Origin: Fibrobacter sp. UWB2
GTDB taxonomy: Bacteria; Fibrobacterota; Fibrobacteria; Fibrobacterales; Fibrobacteraceae
Reading direction: 5' to 3'
Assembly: GCF_002210425.1 (NCBI RefSeq)
Contig: NZ_MWQK01000007.1
Location: 1 to 64,000, forward strand
Length of the DNA stretch: 64,000 nt
A program made the translations under genes and the position numbers. Below the pieces are notes generated by a model. That model was not told where the DNA came from, did not search any database, and saw nothing but the letters and a program-made list of their open reading frames with translations. Of this stretch, positions 22,991 to 31,774 are shown in pieces (position 1 is the first letter of the stretch; each line of letters starts with the position of its first letter).

Positions 22991-24712
22991 ATGTCGAATC
23001 CTTCATCTGCGCCTCGTACTGCCGCGTACCTCTTTCTGATTTTTTTCTTTGGGGCGCTGCTTGCGTATGGCGGATTCAAGCTTTATAACAAATATGGACC
23101 GTCCAAGACGGTCGTAGGGGAAATCCCGTTCGGGCTCGAAGCGGGGACCTCTGTGCCGAATGGCGATGCACCGAATTTCAAGGCCGATGTCGAGAGGCTT
23201 CCGGTGCAGGCTCAGGCTGAATTTCGCCGTGCAGGCGAACTCTCGCGTAGCGGGGCGACCAAGGCTGCTTACGAAATTTACGACGCGCTTGTGCTTTTGT
23301 ACCCGAATGTGGATGCCGCAGTCTGGGGCGAAGTCAATACTTTATTCCACATGGATTCCGTAACGGAAGTGATGCGTGACCGCGCTGAACTCTTGATCGG
23401 GCGCCTCATGGCGCGTTACCCGAATACGGGCATCAGCTTTTACCTGGACAGCCGTAAGTCGCTCCTTGCAGGGAACTTGACTGTAGCCGTTGAACTTGCA
23501 AAGATGGCAAGCTCGCGTGCTCCAGCCATTTATGAAATCAGACTTTGGTATGCGGAACTCCTGCTCAAGAATTCGAACATGAAGGACGCTGCAAACGAAT
23601 GCCGTGCCGCTATCAGCCTTTCTTCGGGTGACTCGCAGCGTGCGTTTGAGCTCTTGGCGAAAGTCTACCATGACGATGGCGTTTTGGACAGCGCCGCTCT
23701 TGTCGTCGATTACGCCTTGACGCAGTTCCCGCTCTCTTCGGATCTGATGCTTTTGCGCGGTTACCTGGCCGAATACAATGGCAAGTTTGACGTTGCCGAA
23801 AAGACGTACCAGCGCATTCTTGCTTTCCGTCCTGATTTTGAAAAGGCCCGCCGCGCGATGGCGACGATTGGCGAAAAAAACGCTCCCGGAAAGAACGGCC
23901 ATTATGCGGGCTCCTCTCGTGACCGCGCCCAGGTCGCTTGCGACATTCTCGCTCCGCTGGTGGAACGTTATCCTGAAAACTTGCCGCTCCGCGAAGCTTT
24001 GGGAACCGCTTATACCAAGGCCCACATGTTTGACATGGCCCGCCGCGAGTTCAACTACATCCTCAAGAACGACCCTGATTACCCGGATATCAAGTCTCGT
24101 TTGAACGAGCTTGAACAAGTGCGCAGGGTTGCAATCGAGGAATACAACAACGGCCTTACGGCGAACCTGAACCGCGCCGTTGATAGCCTCCGCGGATCAT
24201 TGATGCCCGAAAAGAAACATGACTTTTCGACCAAATTAGGACATTATCTTGTTCGTTACGGAGCTTCTTCGCAGGAATTCTTTAGAAAGTATTCTATGGC
24301 CAATTTTAAACAAGTGAAGCGCTTTGTATGGCAGGAATCTTTCTATGAAAATCCATACCAGCACACGTATACGGTTGTTTTTGATTCGTTGAACCGCTTT
24401 AAGGAAGTGCATGTGGTCGTTTTTGATTCCGCTTCGAACTCGAACCACCTTGGAGTTGCTCCTGAAATCTTTACGCGACTCCTGAAGCAGAATTCCCGCA
24501 TCTCTGGTATCAGCAACAATACGGGTGAAACCGATTGCGGTGATGGCACTATCATGGATGCTGCTGTCTGGGAAACTCGCGACAACTTCGAAATTTTGGC
24601 TCGCATCGTCGGAAAACCGGCTGAAGTGCGCATGGTTCGTCTTGATCGCAACACTTTGCCGCCTTCAGGCCTGAAACTTTGCGATTATCTGCCTCTTCTT
24701 ATGGAATTTTAG
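22991..24712 (+). CDS. Membrane-anchored TPR protein
   Basis: 573 aa. One N-terminal transmembrane helix (AAYLFLIFFFGALLAYGGF, residues ~10-28), then a periplasmic part with several tetratricopeptide repeats between ~70 and ~400 (for example VYHDDGVLDSAALVVDYALTQFP, YNGKFDVAEKTYQRILAFRPDFEKARRAM, AHMFDMARREFNYILKNDPDYPD). The last ~170 residues (MPEKKHDFSTKLGHYLV...) are a separate, unrecognised domain. It follows the sigma gene by 12 bases and precedes a second TPR protein, a lipoprotein. A scaffold for envelope complexes is the likely kind of role. Confidence 0.85.
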   Translation: MSNPSSAPRTAAYLFLIFFFGALLAYGGFKLYNKYGPSKTVVGEIPFGLEAGTSVPNGDAPNFKADVERLPVQAQAEFRRAGELSRSGATKAAYEIYDALVLLYPNVDAAVWGEVNTLFHMDSVTEVMRDRAELLIGRLMARYPNTGISFYLDSRKSLLAGNLTVAVELAKMASSRAPAIYEIRLWYAELLLKNSNMKDAANECRAAISLSSGDSQRAFELLAKVYHDDGVLDSAALVVDYALTQFPLSSDLMLLRGYLAEYNGKFDVAEKTYQRILAFRPDFEKARRAMATIGEKNAPGKNGHYAGSSRDRAQVACDILAPLVERYPENLPLREALGTAYTKAHMFDMARREFNYILKNDPDYPDIKSRLNELEQVRRVAIEEYNNGLTANLNRAVDSLRGSLMPEKKHDFSTKLGHYLVRYGASSQEFFRKYSMANFKQVKRFVWQESFYENPYQHTYTVVFDSLNRFKEVHVVVFDSASNSNHLGVAPEIFTRLLKQNSRISGISNNTGETDCGDGTIMDAAVWETRDNFEILARIVGKPAEVRMVRLDRNTLPPSGLKLCDYLPLLMEF

Positions 24713-24738
24713 CTCGTAAATATCTATTTTATAGCTAT

Positions 24739-26655
24739 ATGTTCCGTGGTCGTTTATTAGCTCTGGTTTTGTTCGCTGCATTGTTGGAAGGTTGCACCTG
24801 CTGCGCCTACCTGAATCACATGTTCAATGCAGAACGCCTCTATGACGAAGCGACCGAACTGCGCACCGCACGCCTGGACAGCGTCCCTGACGAAACCCAG
24901 TCTTATGCAAGCGGCGAAGAAGCGCAGAAATACGAGAAAATCATCGAAAAGGGCTCCCGTGTATTGGAACGCTTCCCGAAAAACAAGAAGCGCACTGCCG
25001 AAGCCGTTTTCCTCATTGCTGAATCTTACAGGCACAAGGCCGACTGGCCCAAGGCAATCACCAAGTACGACGAATACGAACGCTACTTTGCCGATAACGA
25101 TTCCATGCGTGCCGTGGAATACCAGCGTGCTTACTGCCTTTACCGCAACCAGGAATTCAACATCAGCCGCTTTGCGCTGGAACCGGTAATAGCCGATAAA
25201 AATCACCCTTACTATTTCCAGGGACTCAATCTTCTTTCGCTTCTGGATGAAAAGTCCGAGGCTCCGGAACAGGCTATTGCATCGCTTGAGGCTGTACTTG
25301 CCGATACGAGTGGAACCCCGTACATGAAGGGCAAGGCTCATTTCCGTTTGGCTGGGCTTTACTTCAAGATGGAACAGTGGGAAAAGGCCCACCACCATTA
25401 CAATGCCAAGGAAATTGAAAACCTGAACGATCGTGAACGCCAGACGGCGGGCGAGCAGTCGGCGGAATGCCTTGTGAACACGAAGGAATACCTCAAGGCA
25501 GCGGATGAATACAAGGCTCTTTACAAGGTCGAGGCTTACGAAAAACAGCGCCCGTTATATCTGGTCCGCATTGCTGAAACAACGCTTTTGGCGGGTCGCA
25601 AGGCCGATGCCTACGTGATTTTCAATAAGGTCAATACGGAGTATCCGAAGACGGAATCCTCTTCTCGCAGTTACTTCAACATGGGCGACTACGAACAGAC
25701 CAAGACTTTGAATTATGAACTTGCGATGTCCTATTACGATAGCAGCTACATTGCGAGGTCTATCAGCGAGTATGGTCAAAAGGCTCGTGAACGCCGTACT
25801 GCCTTGAAACGCCTTGTTTCGATGCGTAGCCGCAATGAGGATATTCTCCAGAGCAAGGATTCCATTCCCAACATGAAGTCGTTCTTTGCAAATGAATTTA
25901 TGATTGCGGAACTCTTCTTGCTCAAGCTTTCCGAAGCGGACAGCGCCGTGGCAAGACTTACAAACGTGATTGAAAAGTCCGACGATACGGCAAGCGTCAT
26001 GCGAGCCTCGTATGCAAGGGCGTTTATCTACGATGAATTTTTGCATGACCCGGACACGGCTGAGGACCTTTACAGGGAAATCATCGAGAAGTATCCGAAT
26101 ACCGATTACGCCAAGCAGGCGCAGGCAAACCTCGGCATGAATGTCACGATGAAGACTAAGGAAGATGAAGCCCATGATCGCTACATGGCGGCTGAAAGCT
26201 TGTGGACGGTCGCTTCTGAAATGCCGGTGAGCAAGATGGATCAGGTGGATTCCGCTTATGCAACTGCATTTGTCGCATTTGATAGCGTCTACAAGGACTA
26301 TCCGCAGACGCAGTCGGGCGTGCAGGCGCTTTACATGAAGGCTATTTACTTCCAGATGACTCCGGAACGGTTGGATAGCGCCATTGCGATTTACCGTGAA
26401 CTCCGCGATAAGCATGGCCAGACTCCGTGGGGCAAGCGTGCCGCCTATGTGCTCAATACGCGCCTTACGACAACCGATGACGACTTGGCGAAGCTTCGCA
26501 AACGTACCGCGCAGACGATTGAAAATTTGAACAAGAATTCTGCCAAGTATTATGAAGCCTTGAATGCCAAGCCCGAAGAGAAAAAGGCTGAAATTATAAA
26601 TAAAGAAGACGAAATTCTCGAGAATACGTACAACAGCATGTACGACTTTGAATAG
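24739..26655 (+). CDS. TPR-rich lipoprotein
   Basis: About 638 aa from ATG 24739 (MFRGRLLALVLFAALLEGC), a lipoprotein signal with lipobox LEGC; an upstream in-frame start at 24679 would overlap the previous gene and spoil the signal. At least ten TPR-like units follow through to ~590 (VFLIAESYRHKADWPKAITKYDEYE, RLAGLYFKMEQWEKAHHHYNAKE, ARAFIYDEFLHDPDTAEDLYREI). Similar in design to outer-membrane TPR lipoproteins such as BamD/CpoB, but longer; the C-terminus is a charged coiled segment. Probably co-transcribed with the preceding TPR gene and rlpA (6 bases on). Confidence 0.87.
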   Translation: MFRGRLLALVLFAALLEGCTCCAYLNHMFNAERLYDEATELRTARLDSVPDETQSYASGEEAQKYEKIIEKGSRVLERFPKNKKRTAEAVFLIAESYRHKADWPKAITKYDEYERYFADNDSMRAVEYQRAYCLYRNQEFNISRFALEPVIADKNHPYYFQGLNLLSLLDEKSEAPEQAIASLEAVLADTSGTPYMKGKAHFRLAGLYFKMEQWEKAHHHYNAKEIENLNDRERQTAGEQSAECLVNTKEYLKAADEYKALYKVEAYEKQRPLYLVRIAETTLLAGRKADAYVIFNKVNTEYPKTESSSRSYFNMGDYEQTKTLNYELAMSYYDSSYIARSISEYGQKARERRTALKRLVSMRSRNEDILQSKDSIPNMKSFFANEFMIAELFLLKLSEADSAVARLTNVIEKSDDTASVMRASYARAFIYDEFLHDPDTAEDLYREIIEKYPNTDYAKQAQANLGMNVTMKTKEDEAHDRYMAAESLWTVASEMPVSKMDQVDSAYATAFVAFDSVYKDYPQTQSGVQALYMKAIYFQMTPERLDSAIAIYRELRDKHGQTPWGKRAAYVLNTRLTTTDDDLAKLRKRTAQTIENLNKNSAKYYEALNAKPEEKKAEIINKEDEILENTYNSMYDFE

Positions 26656-26660
26656 GTTGT

Positions 26661-27086
26661 ATGGCTTATCGTTTTTGGTTGGTGTTTGTTCTTGGGGTCC
26701 TACTTGCTTGTTCGGGATGCTCAGGTTCTACACATCGCAAGGGTTACACCCGCGTTACGAAATCGTCCCGCGTCCAGAAAAAGGCTGAAATAGGCTATAC
26801 GTTTACGGGAGACGCAAGTTATTACGGTAAGGGGTTTGATGGCAAAAAGACCGCTAGTGGCGAAATTTTTGACCGCGATGACTTTACCTGTGCGCATAGG
26901 ACGCTCCCGTTTGGCACAAAACTCAAGGTGACCCGCATAAAGACGGGCGCCTCTGTCATTGTGCGTGTGAATGACCGCGGACCGTATGCCAAGAAGCGCG
27001 TGCTCGATTTGAGCGAAGCGGCTGGCAAAAAGCTTGGGCTAGACAAAGCTGGTCATGCCCAGGTCAAGGCCGTTGTTGTAGAATAG
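26661..27086 (+). CDS. rlpA: RlpA-like lipoprotein (double-psi beta-barrel)
   Basis: 141 aa. Lipoprotein signal with Cys in LLACSGCSG (lipobox ambiguous, Cys17 or Cys20). Then a double-psi beta-barrel RlpA domain: GDASYYGKGFDGKKTASGE, ACAHRTLPFGT-type segment (here TCAHRTLPFGTKLKV) and VRVNDRGPYAKKRVLDLSEAA. The Asp and His of the RlpA active site are kept. RlpA proteins are septal-ring lytic transglycosylases for glycan lacking stem peptides. No SPOR domain, unlike E. coli RlpA. Last gene of the TPR operon. Confidence 0.92.
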   Translation: MAYRFWLVFVLGVLLACSGCSGSTHRKGYTRVTKSSRVQKKAEIGYTFTGDASYYGKGFDGKKTASGEIFDRDDFTCAHRTLPFGTKLKVTRIKTGASVIVRVNDRGPYAKKRVLDLSEAAGKKLGLDKAGHAQVKAVVVE

Positions 27087-27113
27087 TTGTTGCGAGCGTA
27101 AATGCCGCGACTT

Positions 27114-27150
27114 GTCATGCCTGCCTCTGAGCAGGCATCACCTTTTTTTT
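27114..27150 (+). terminator. Palindromic element acting as terminator after rlpA
   Basis: TGTCATGCCTGC-CTCTGA-GCAGGCATCACC, a member of the palindrome family, is followed by eight T. It is thus a ready-made intrinsic terminator for the TPR-rlpA operon. Confidence 0.75.
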
Positions 27151-27236
27151 ACGACATTTCTTAAAATGTCATCTTCTGACATCTTGTGATTCTATATTAG
27201 TGCTCGTAAGAACACTAAACGCCAAAAGGTGAATAT

Positions 27237-27458
27237 ATGAATCGCAAAGTTGTTAAAGTGAATAAGCATGTAGTCGAAATTCCGGAACAGTCTCCGTGGG
27301 ATTCCGGCTTTTCCATTTTCAAGCGTCGCATTGGGGAACTGATGCAGTTGAGCGGTAACGATGACAGCGCCATCGATGATGATGACTTGATTCCGTATTA
27401 TCGCATGGGTGAAAGCGAAACGTTTGTGCTCTCCGCCCTCGGCTGCACTGGATACTAA
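27237..27458 (+). CDS. Small acidic protein of unknown function, 73 aa
   Basis: Starts MNRKVVKVNKHVVEIPEQ, with AAAAGGTGA before the ATG. The N-terminal third is basic, the middle acidic (GNDDSAIDDDD), and the C-terminus ends in LSALGCTGY with a single Cys. No signal peptide. A TATATT at 27193-27198 would be a suitable -10. I do not recognise the family; its size and end (a Cys near the C-terminus with acidic leader) are compatible with a short regulatory protein or a precursor peptide, but nothing nearby processes peptides. Confidence 0.7.
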   Translation: MNRKVVKVNKHVVEIPEQSPWDSGFSIFKRRIGELMQLSGNDDSAIDDDDLIPYYRMGESETFVLSALGCTGY

Positions 27459-27489
27459 AAACGCGGCAAGTGCCGCGCGCATTATGACA

Positions 27490-27518
27490 TGTCATTCCCC
27501 ACTTGATGGGGAATCTCC
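27490..27518. repeat. Short palindromic element, CATTCCCC variant
   Basis: TGTCATTCCCCA-CTTGAT-GGGGAATCTCC. It lies between convergent genes, after a GCGGCA/TGCCGC hairpin at 27463-27476. Confidence 0.8.
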
Positions 27519-27528
27519 AATGTTGTCG

Positions 27529-28509
27529 CTACTTTGCTTTATAACTCACGAAGCGGACATTGTTGCAGAAATCCTTGTGGATTCCCGTGAATTCCAACCA
27601 CGGATACTTCTCGGCTTCGGCCTTGAGCATTTCGCCTTGTTCCGACCCGATTTCAAGCAAAATAGATGCTCCCGGCTTGAGTTTGCCTTCGGTCTGCTGT
27701 AAAAGCTTGCGGACAAGGTCAAGACCGTCTGCACCGCCAAACAAGGCGAGTGCAGGATCGTACTTCGCAACTTCGGGCTGGAGCTTGTCTTTTTCGCTGT
27801 CCGGAATGTAGGGGAGGTTTGCAATCAGGCAGTCGATTTTAGCAGTAGCGTCGCCGGCGACGTTTGCGATAACGTCTGCGGTCACTGCGTTCAGCAAGTC
27901 GCCCTGAGCGAAGTTCAATGTGCTTGCTGCATTTGCGGAACTTGCCGAGGATGCCGAAGCGGTGGAATCGGTCGAAGATGCGGCGCTTTCCGCGTCGGGA
28001 TTACTAGCGAGGTCGTTTGCTTCAGCATTTGTACGTGCAAGTGCAAGAGCGTCTTCGGAAACGTCTGTTGCCAAGACTTTGGCGCCTGCAATTTCTTTAG
28101 CACAAGCAATCGAGATGGCGCCTGTGCCTGTGCCGATTTCGACGATGAACGGCTTTTCGATGCCTTTGAGACTGTCCGATGCCATGTCTACGAGCGATTC
28201 CGTTTCCGGGCGCGGGATAAGCGCACGGCGGTCGCACTTGATGATGAAACCGCGGAAGCTTGTATCGCCGATGATGTGCTGCAGCGGCTCACGCGTTGCA
28301 CGGCGTGCAACCATCGTGCGAAGCACGTCCAGCTCTGCTGGCGTGAGCGGCTTTTCGAAGTTCAGGTACAAGTCCATGCGGTTCTTCATCTTGAGACCGT
28401 AACTGATGATGTACTCGGCATCGAGACGTGCATCAGGAATGCCCTTCTTTTCGAAGAAGACCTTGGTGCGGTTCAGAATTTCAAGAACTGTCATCTGCGG
28501 CTGTGGCAT
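27529..28509 (-). CDS. prmC: Release factor glutamine methyltransferase
   Basis: 326 aa. Methylates the Gln of the GGQ motif in release factors with SAM. VEIGTGTGAISIACA (near residues 120-134) is SAM motif I; ANLPYIPDSE stands where the catalytic NPPY motif is found (here NLPY, a Pro-to-Leu change also known from PrmC relatives). An unusual Ala/Ser-rich low-complexity insert of about 30 residues (ASNPDAESAASSTDSTASAS...) lies between the SAM-binding strands near 165-195, probably an external loop. Directly follows prfA (20 bases), the natural partner. Confidence 0.93.
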   Translation of the reverse strand: MPQPQMTVLEILNRTKVFFEKKGIPDARLDAEYIISYGLKMKNRMDLYLNFEKPLTPAELDVLRTMVARRATREPLQHIIGDTSFRGFIIKCDRRALIPRPETESLVDMASDSLKGIEKPFIVEIGTGTGAISIACAKEIAGAKVLATDVSEDALALARTNAEANDLASNPDAESAASSTDSTASASSASSANAASTLNFAQGDLLNAVTADVIANVAGDATAKIDCLIANLPYIPDSEKDKLQPEVAKYDPALALFGGADGLDLVRKLLQQTEGKLKPGASILLEIGSEQGEMLKAEAEKYPWLEFTGIHKDFCNNVRFVSYKAK

Positions 28510-28529
28510 TGGACTTACCTCACGACCCC

Positions 28530-29597
28530 TTACGCGTTGAACTTTCCGAGCTTTTCCTGGGCGTTTGCCATCTGGAGACCGTTGATGATTTCATCGAGAT
28601 CGCCTGTGACAACCTTGTCCAAGTTGTAAACGGTGAGGCCAATGCGGTGGTCCGTCACGCGGTTCTGCGGATAGTTGTAAGTGCGGATCTTGGCAGAACG
28701 GTCACCTGTACCCACGAGGGCCTTGCGGTTTGCCGCTTCTTCCTTTTCCTTCTTGGCGATGACGGCGTCAAGAATCTTGGAACGCAACATTTCCATAGCG
28801 TGGAGTCTGTTCTGCAACTGGCTACGTTCGGTCTGGCAACTCACCACCACACCCGTCGGGATATGCGTCAAACGCACGGCGGAGTCCGTCTTGTTGATGT
28901 ACTGACCGCCAGCGCCCGAAGAACGGTAGGTGTCCATGTGGATGTCTGCTTCGCGAATTTCCACGTCGACTTCTTCAGCTTCCGGGAGGATTGCGACTGT
29001 AGCTGCAGACGTATGCACGCGGCCCTGCGTTTCCGTTTCCGGCACGCGCTGCACTCGGTGAACGCCACTTTCGAACTTGAGCGTTCCATAGACGCTGTCG
29101 CCTTCGATGAACACGCGGATTTCCTTGTAGCCACCCACCGTGCCTTCGCTCAAGTCCTGGATGGTCATCTTCCAGCCCATCTTGTCGCAGTAGCCGCGAT
29201 ACATGCGGAACAGGTCGCCTGCGAAAAGTGCGGATTCGTCACCACCCGTACCGCCGCGGATTTCGAGCGTTGCGTTACGGTAGTCCCACGGATCCTTCGG
29301 CACCATCAAAATCTGGAGTTCGTCCGTCACTTCGGGGAGCTTCTTTTCGATCTCCGAAATTTCGGCCTTGGCCATCGCGACCATTTCCGGGTCGGAATCG
29401 CCGAGGGCGGCCTTGTATTCGTCAAGGTCGTCCATCATCTGCAGGTATTCCTTGGCCTTCAAAACAGCCTTTTCGATACCCTTGTACTGCTTGTGAATCT
29501 TGTTGTAACGAGCCTGGTCACCGAGAACATCCGGATTGCCGAGTTCCGATTCCAGTTCTTCGTACTTTTCAATGAGTTTTTTAGCTTTATCTTTCAT
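28530..29597 (-). CDS. prfA: Peptide chain release factor 1
   Basis: 355 aa from ATG 29597 (MKDKAKKLIEKYEEL); an upstream in-frame ATG at 29639 would add 14 unusual residues. Catalytic GAGGQYINKT with GGQ (near residue 229), target of PrmC, and the RF1-type stretch RVPETETQGRVHTSAATV. The Lys-Thr-Asp after GGQ and C-terminal HRIGLTVYNLDKV are typical. Recognises UAA and UAG. Operon with prmC. Confidence 0.95.
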   Translation of the reverse strand: MKDKAKKLIEKYEELESELGNPDVLGDQARYNKIHKQYKGIEKAVLKAKEYLQMMDDLDEYKAALGDSDPEMVAMAKAEISEIEKKLPEVTDELQILMVPKDPWDYRNATLEIRGGTGGDESALFAGDLFRMYRGYCDKMGWKMTIQDLSEGTVGGYKEIRVFIEGDSVYGTLKFESGVHRVQRVPETETQGRVHTSAATVAILPEAEEVDVEIREADIHMDTYRSSGAGGQYINKTDSAVRLTHIPTGVVVSCQTERSQLQNRLHAMEMLRSKILDAVIAKKEKEEAANRKALVGTGDRSAKIRTYNYPQNRVTDHRIGLTVYNLDKVVTGDLDEIINGLQMANAQEKLGKFNA

Positions 29598-29884
29598 CGT
29601 GCGCAAATTTAGTAAAAGGCGAACGCTGCGGCAAAACAACTTGTTGTTTTGACATTGCTGAGCCGAACTAAATGCGCTCCAAAGGAGCGCAAAGATAGAA
29701 AAGTGAGCAAGGCGAGTAAAGTGCGAAATTTTATTTTAGCATTTTTGAGCTGTGGCTCGACTGTATTTAATTTGCGAATCTTTGTCAAATCGGAGTATTG
29801 CAGCCTTTTGCGGGCTGGCTTTTTTATATATTAGTGTTCTATGGAGCCTAGCGATTTGCTTGGGCTACTAACAAGGAATTTGAG

Positions 29885-30970
29885 ATGAAGTTTGGAGTCT
29901 TGGCCGGAGTTGCCGCTATTTTGGGTTGTTGTGTAGGATGTACGGAACATGCTTCGAATCCTGTTCAGGCAACGCCTTATGGTGATGTCGAATCTTCGTC
30001 TTCGCTCGAGGGAGGGTCTTCTCCCGACTTGAGAACTCAAGTTTCGTCATCTTCGAGTGTCAAGCAAAATAACGTAGAGAGCTCGTCTTCTCGCAAAGCC
30101 ACTAGTTCCTCCTCTCGTATGTCGCAGGACAAAATTGAGAGCTCTTCTTCGCGCACATCGCAAAGCAACGTAGTAAGTTCCTCTTCTCGTGACGGTTCCT
30201 CGTCAAGTCGCGCTACAAACTCGTCGAGTTCCAGTGTTGATGACAAATCCTACAGCTTGTATGGCGGAGCTTCGTATAAAAGAGTGAATGTGGTTGCTTC
30301 CAATGCCGATGAATTGGAATGTGACGACAAAACGAAAATTGAAAATTTGAAAGGCTTTGACGTTGCGTACGAATTTAATTCGCCCTATGACTTGGGACGT
30401 GATTATCTTGGCGACAACAACGCATACCAGGACAATAAGGTGTCGGCGATATCGGCAGAATGTGGAAGCATTGTTTTCGATGGGTCCAATGGTTTGCATA
30501 TCCCTTTAAGTGAAACTTTTGAAAGTAGCAGCTTTGTTGTCGAAGTGCGTTTTATGCCGACTAAAGCCGGAAACATGGCGAATATCTTTGTTGCTGAACC
30601 TCCGGGAAGTAACAAGGATGGCTGGCAGTTGCGTTTGGATGGTTCTGATATTTATTTCCATATTCGCGATGTCGAAATTCGTGATACTTGGGAAGAGATG
30701 AAGGTTGGCGCCGTTTCCATGGATGAATGGCATGTTGTTCGCATTCGGTTCTTCCCGACAATGTCAGCTGTAACGAAAAAGACGGTTTACTCGTTGAACG
30801 TCGCTCTTGATGGCAAAACGCGTATTGCAACAGAAATCAAGAGCAAGATGGATATTGAATATGGCCTTGGTATTGGCTATGATTCCATGTATCAGGATTT
30901 GCATGCTAGACGATTCTTTACCGGGAAAATAGATTACATCCGGTATGGAAGGATGGCCGAAGGCAAGTAA
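29885..30970 (+). CDS. Lipoprotein with Ser-rich linker and LamG-like domain
   Basis: 361 aa. Signal MKFGVLAGVAAILGCCVGC with lipobox; several Cys at the end of the signal make the modified Cys ambiguous. Residues ~35-120 form a low-complexity linker of SSSS blocks separated by short acidic or basic pieces, typical of Fibrobacter surface proteins. The C-terminal ~220 residues look like a LamG/concanavalin-like sandwich (SIVFDGSNGLHIPLSETFE, SFVVEVRFMPTKAGNMANIF, WHVVRIRFFP, FTGKIDYIRYGRM), which binds glycans or proteins. Probably a surface carbohydrate-binding protein. A hairpin (CAGCC/GGCTG) with T run lies upstream at 29800-29826. Confidence 0.85.
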   Translation: MKFGVLAGVAAILGCCVGCTEHASNPVQATPYGDVESSSSLEGGSSPDLRTQVSSSSSVKQNNVESSSSRKATSSSSRMSQDKIESSSSRTSQSNVVSSSSRDGSSSSRATNSSSSSVDDKSYSLYGGASYKRVNVVASNADELECDDKTKIENLKGFDVAYEFNSPYDLGRDYLGDNNAYQDNKVSAISAECGSIVFDGSNGLHIPLSETFESSSFVVEVRFMPTKAGNMANIFVAEPPGSNKDGWQLRLDGSDIYFHIRDVEIRDTWEEMKVGAVSMDEWHVVRIRFFPTMSAVTKKTVYSLNVALDGKTRIATEIKSKMDIEYGLGIGYDSMYQDLHARRFFTGKIDYIRYGRMAEGK

Positions 30971-30975
30971 TTGCA

Positions 30976-31770
30976 ATGACGCCTATCGGTACATTCTACG
31001 GTGATGCTGTTTACAAGTATGATGCTCCTCGCCAGGGGCGTCTTTTTGCAGGGCATCCGGGCCGTATTGAACTGCAACCGGGAATGAATTTCGAGACGGC
31101 GCTTCGCGACTTGGATGGCTTTGAACGCATCTGGGTGATTTTTCTGTTTCACGAGAACGAGGGCTGGCGTCCGACAACGCGCCCGCCTGTACCGCCCAAG
31201 GGCAAAGATCGTGTGGGAACTTTCGCAAGCCGCAGTCCTTACCGCCCAAATCCGATTGGGCTTAGTTGCGTGAGGCTCCTGAAAGTCGAAGGGCTCACGT
31301 TATACGTTGATGAGGCTGACTTGCTGAATGGAACGCCCGTACTCGATATCAAACCGTACATCCCGATGGCTGATGCCTTCCCCGACGCAAAAGCAGGTTG
31401 GGTCGAAGAGCAAGTGGGGGAGTTGTGGACCGTCGAAAAGGCTCCCGAGTTTTCCGAACAAAATCACTGGATTGCTGAGCATAGTGCTTTTGACCTGGAA
31501 AGCTTTGCACAGGTGCAACTTTCTCGCGGAAATTTCTCCAAGGATGTCTTTGACAGTTCCCGCCGCCGTTTGACGGTTGACGAAAATGCAAAAACGGGCG
31601 TACTTGCCTATCGCACGTTCCGCATCCATTTTAGCTATGATGAATTGGCACGCAAGGTTTTGCTTTTACGTGTTTCAAGTGGCTACTCGGCCGATGATTT
31701 AGCTCTCGGAGCCGAAGACAAGTACGGTGACAAACAACTTCACCGCGACTTTCTCAAAAATTTTCAATAG
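30976..31770 (+). CDS. trmO: tRNA (adenine-N6)-methyltransferase TrmO (TsaA family)
   Basis: 264 aa. The YaeB/TrmO family methylates N6-threonylcarbamoyladenosine 37 in tRNA-Thr(GGU) with SAM. Family motifs: MTPIGTFYGD (start), LRDLDGFERIWVIFLFHEN, TFASRSPYRPNPIGLS (near 76-91) and DIKPYIPMADAFP. A C-terminal ~70-residue domain follows as in E. coli TrmO. Starts 6 bases after the LamG lipoprotein stop, and ends 5 bases from a convergent gene. Confidence 0.94.
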   Translation: MTPIGTFYGDAVYKYDAPRQGRLFAGHPGRIELQPGMNFETALRDLDGFERIWVIFLFHENEGWRPTTRPPVPPKGKDRVGTFASRSPYRPNPIGLSCVRLLKVEGLTLYVDEADLLNGTPVLDIKPYIPMADAFPDAKAGWVEEQVGELWTVEKAPEFSEQNHWIAEHSAFDLESFAQVQLSRGNFSKDVFDSSRRRLTVDENAKTGVLAYRTFRIHFSYDELARKVLLLRVSSGYSADDLALGAEDKYGDKQLHRDFLKNFQ

Positions 31771-31774
31771 GCGA

